Assembly (NCBI RefSeq): GCF_013409575.1
Contig: NZ_JACCCY010000003.1
Coordinates: forward strand, 581,001-645,000
Reading direction: 5' to 3'
Source of the DNA: Macellibacteroides fermentans
GTDB lineage: Bacteria; Bacteroidota; Bacteroidia; Bacteroidales; Tannerellaceae
Length of the DNA: 64,000 nucleotides
A program made the position numbers and the translations under genes. The notes under the pieces were generated by a model that was not told the DNA's origin, ran no database searches, and saw only the letters and a program-made list of their open reading frames with translations. Positions 62,008 through 64,000 of the stretch are shown in pieces (position 1 is the first letter of the stretch; each line of letters begins with the position of its first letter).

Positions 62008-63555
62008 TTACCTGAAGATACTTAACGTATAATCTTTATATTGAGAATCGATTCCTCCAGCATCCAGCAAGCTGTGAAAAAGGAAATCGGTTCTCATTTT
62101 TTTATCACGTTTTTGCATAGCCTTCTCGTATTTTTGAGGGTAATCGGCTTTGTAGGATGCCGACATCCAGACCATGCCTGCCGTTTGCTGCGTGACGGGC
62201 GATTGAGATGCATGTAGCCAGATTCCGTCTTCACCCAAAGCTTCGCCGTGATCCGACAAGTACACGAGTATAGCTCTTTCATTTCTCAACTTTCCGATAA
62301 GGCTATGAATGAAATAATCGGTATACAAAACAGTATTGTCGTACGAATTTATCATTTCTTCTTTTGTGCAGGAGGAGATAATTTTGCTTTTGGTTACCGG
62401 TTGATAACCGGCAAATGAATCGGTGTAATGGGAATTATACCACCAATGGGATCCGATTGTGTGAAGAATAATCAGTTTTTTATCGGCGGCCGACTTCAAC
62501 GCTGAATCAAATAGGGGAAAAAGAGATTCGTCCACCCATTTATCGAACACATAGGAAGATTTCTCTATATTGGCATAAAACAAAGAATCGCATTCGTGCA
62601 TAAAGTATGCATAACTTTTGGCCGACTCCTGATTGGCCAGCCAGACTGTATAGTAGTTGCACGAATTAAACATACTTACGAAAGATTCTTCGGTAAAGGC
62701 TCTGTCCGGATTAAGACTGTCCGCCCTGGTGAGTATATGCGGCAGGCTTCGATTGGTGTAGGTATATTCCGTGTGTATGTTTTTAAAGGAGATAATATCT
62801 TCCTTGCTTAGCAAAGGGGTGGTATTTCGCTGGTATCCGTTCAGTCCCAAATGATCTGGACGCAAAGACTCACCCAATACGAACACCACCGTGAGGGGTT
62901 TATCGTCTGTGCATTTACTTTGCTCTGTTAAGCTGATCCGCTGTTGCTTTATGCTTTGTTTTTCTTCGTTGTATTTGCTTGCAGTATAATAAATATTGAA
63001 TGGTATACGTTCTGATATAGGTCTTTGAAAGGCGCTTACGTTTGTTAAGAAAAGCATGCCTGCCACTCCAGTAAGCAGGAGACCCGGTTTATATTGGACA
63101 ATGCCTAGTTTAAAACGCAGGTAAACAAGGCCTGCCGACAAAAGCAGGGCTGCCAATAGAAACAATATAAGTCCGCCGCTTACCAGTTGCGCAGAGGTTC
63201 CCAGGTCGTTATCCAGCGCCGCATCCAGCAACATGGGAGTCAAGGTAGCATTGATGGTGTACCTGAAATAGGCCAGCACTGCCGATACCAAGGTTAGCAA
63301 CGGCATAAGGAACAGGAAAATGTAACGGTTTACCGATAAAATAAGCATTACAAAAAAGAGACTGAGGGTTACAACAATCCATTGCATAAATAGTATGCAA
63401 ACGTCATTAAATGAATTTACAGGAATGGTAAGAAAGTCGGTCGACGTAAACATGAGTGCTATAAACAGGGTGCTGATACATACAAAAAGGTAGTATCTTT
63501 TATGGATGTTTAGTAAGCCGGAAAGTCTATTTAAAGGTATTTTTATGCTTTTCAT
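62008..63555 (-). CDS. phosphoethanolamine transferase-like sulfatase-fold membrane enzyme
   Basis: The 515-residue protein has about five N-terminal membrane helices (to about residue 165) and a periplasmic alkaline-phosphatase-fold domain of the EptA/LtaS superfamily. Visible metal and active-site segments are VLGESLRPDHLGLNGYQR (metal-binding Glu), TYTNRSLPHILTR (the first or second Thr is the likely nucleophile, matching the SCGT-x-T region of EptA) and YLSDHGEALGEDG (Asp-His). It probably adds phosphoethanolamine to lipid A or another envelope glycan, a change that lowers binding of cationic peptides. The start at 63555 avoids an extension into the promoter. Confidence 0.88.
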   Translation of the reverse strand: MKSIKIPLNRLSGLLNIHKRYYLFVCISTLFIALMFTSTDFLTIPVNSFNDVCILFMQWIVVTLSLFFVMLILSVNRYIFLFLMPLLTLVSAVLAYFRYTINATLTPMLLDAALDNDLGTSAQLVSGGLILFLLAALLLSAGLVYLRFKLGIVQYKPGLLLTGVAGMLFLTNVSAFQRPISERIPFNIYYTASKYNEEKQSIKQQRISLTEQSKCTDDKPLTVVFVLGESLRPDHLGLNGYQRNTTPLLSKEDIISFKNIHTEYTYTNRSLPHILTRADSLNPDRAFTEESFVSMFNSCNYYTVWLANQESAKSYAYFMHECDSLFYANIEKSSYVFDKWVDESLFPLFDSALKSAADKKLIILHTIGSHWWYNSHYTDSFAGYQPVTKSKIISSCTKEEMINSYDNTVLYTDYFIHSLIGKLRNERAILVYLSDHGEALGEDGIWLHASQSPVTQQTAGMVWMSASYKADYPQKYEKAMQKRDKKMRTDFLFHSLLDAGGIDSQYKDYTLSIFR

Positions 63556-63568
63556 TGTAGTATAGATG

Positions 63569-63588
63569 CTATTTTTGTACAAAAATAG
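63569..63588. promoter_or_regulatory. overlapping divergent promoters in a 20-bp palindrome
   Basis: CTATTTTTGTACAAAAATAG is a perfect palindrome carrying TATTTTTG (-7 type) on both strands: 63570-63577 for rdgB and 63580-63587 for the transferase gene. The two -7 elements are separated by 2 bp, so the promoters should compete. Confidence 0.6.
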
Positions 63589-63608
63589 AAATATAAGCTA
63601 AATAACGA

Positions 63609-64000
63609 ATGAAGAAAATTGTATTTGCAACAAATAATCAGCATAAGCTGGATGAAGTAAAAAAGATTACAGAAGGATTAATAGAGATTGTGAGTCTTTC
63701 TGACATCAATTGTACCGATGATATTGAGGAAACAGCCGACACTCTGGAGGGTAATGCTTTGCTGAAAGCAAGGTATATTAAAGAGAAGTTCGGTTTTGAT
63801 TGTTTTGCCGATGATACGGGCCTTGAAGTGGAGGTGCTGAACAATGCTCCGGGTGTTTATTCGGCTCGTTATGCCGGAGTGGCACACGATTCTGAAGCCA
63901 ACATGCAAAAGCTTCTTGATTATATGAAAGGTACCGATAACCGCCATGCCCGTTTCAGAACGGTTATCGCTCTTATATTGAATGGTAAGGAATATTTGTT
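63609..64000 (+). CDS. rdgB: non-canonical purine NTP pyrophosphatase (partial, 5' end)
   Basis: The frame opens at ATG 63609 and runs off the window after about 130 residues. The N terminus [19 protein letters not shown] and the segments [28 protein letters not shown] and [11 protein letters not shown] are classic RdgB/HAM1 signatures, including the SHR-like substrate loop to come. It hydrolyses ITP, dITP and XTP to monophosphates to keep damaged purines out of nucleic acids. About a third of the protein is missing at the edge. Confidence 0.95.
   Translation, partial: MKKIVFATNNQHKLDEVKKITEGLIEIVSLSDINCTDDIEETADTLEGNALLKARYIKEKFGFDCFADDTGLEVEVLNNAPGVYSARYAGVAHDSEANMQKLLDYMKGTDNRHARFRTVIALILNGKEYL

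Overview
The window comes from a Bacteroidota chromosome, most likely order Bacteroidales and possibly a Parabacteroides/Tannerellaceae relative. The evidence is two SusC/SusD polysaccharide-utilisation loci (PULs), promoters of the Bacteroidota type (TAnnTTTG at -7, mostly without Shine-Dalgarno sequences), and several families typical of the phylum: a SpmA-SpmB fusion, an HU-like protein, and a type IX secretion (T9SS) sorting tail. The species call is inference. No rRNA, tRNA, IS element, phage gene or CRISPR array was seen.

Layout. 1-2.0 kb: end of a minus-strand operon (MFS transporter, YhcH/NanQ-like protein, creatininase-like protein cut by the window edge). 2.0-2.6 kb: gene-free gap with short repeats. 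2.6-4.2 kb: AlkD-like protein and 2-hydroxyacid dehydrogenase, divergent from a SpmAB fusion and ybeY. 6.1-13.1 kb: plus-strand housekeeping run mnmG, ade, uvrC, dtd, MazG-like and deoC, with a parS-like site between mnmG and ade. 13.3-20.2 kb: polyprenyl synthase divergent from polA, then ychF and a DUF47/Pit phosphate pair. 20.3-25.4 kb: AraC-type regulator and several small exported or little-known proteins. 25.5-29.0 kb: mutS and a transaldolase-like aldolase.

29.1-56.0 kb is the accessory core: two adjacent minus-strand PULs of the same plan. Each has a membrane-tethered LuxR-type regulator, SusC, SusD, surface glycan-binding protein and glycosidases, and ends in a GH3. The upstream one (41.8-56.0 kb) carries two GH30 enzymes and resembles beta-1,6-glucan loci. 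The downstream one (29.1-41.7 kb) carries a GH16 with a T9SS tail and a PKD-bearing binding protein and resembles beta-1,3-glucan/laminarin loci. Their GH3 genes are nearly identical over about 2.2 kb although the other paralogous pairs have diverged, which points to recent duplication or gene conversion. Together they look built to take apart branched beta-1,3/1,6-glucans such as laminarin or fungal wall glucan.

56.2-64 kb: rsgA, a 1-kb gene-free gap filled with successive families of short repeats, leuS, a YitT-family protein, a phosphoethanolamine-transferase-like sulfatase-fold protein, and the 5' part of rdgB.

The least explained material is the set of intergenic micro-repeat arrays (about 2.2-2.55, 24.4-24.5 and 57.67-58.07 kb). 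The clearest functional site not tied to a gene is the parS-like palindrome at 7985-8000.
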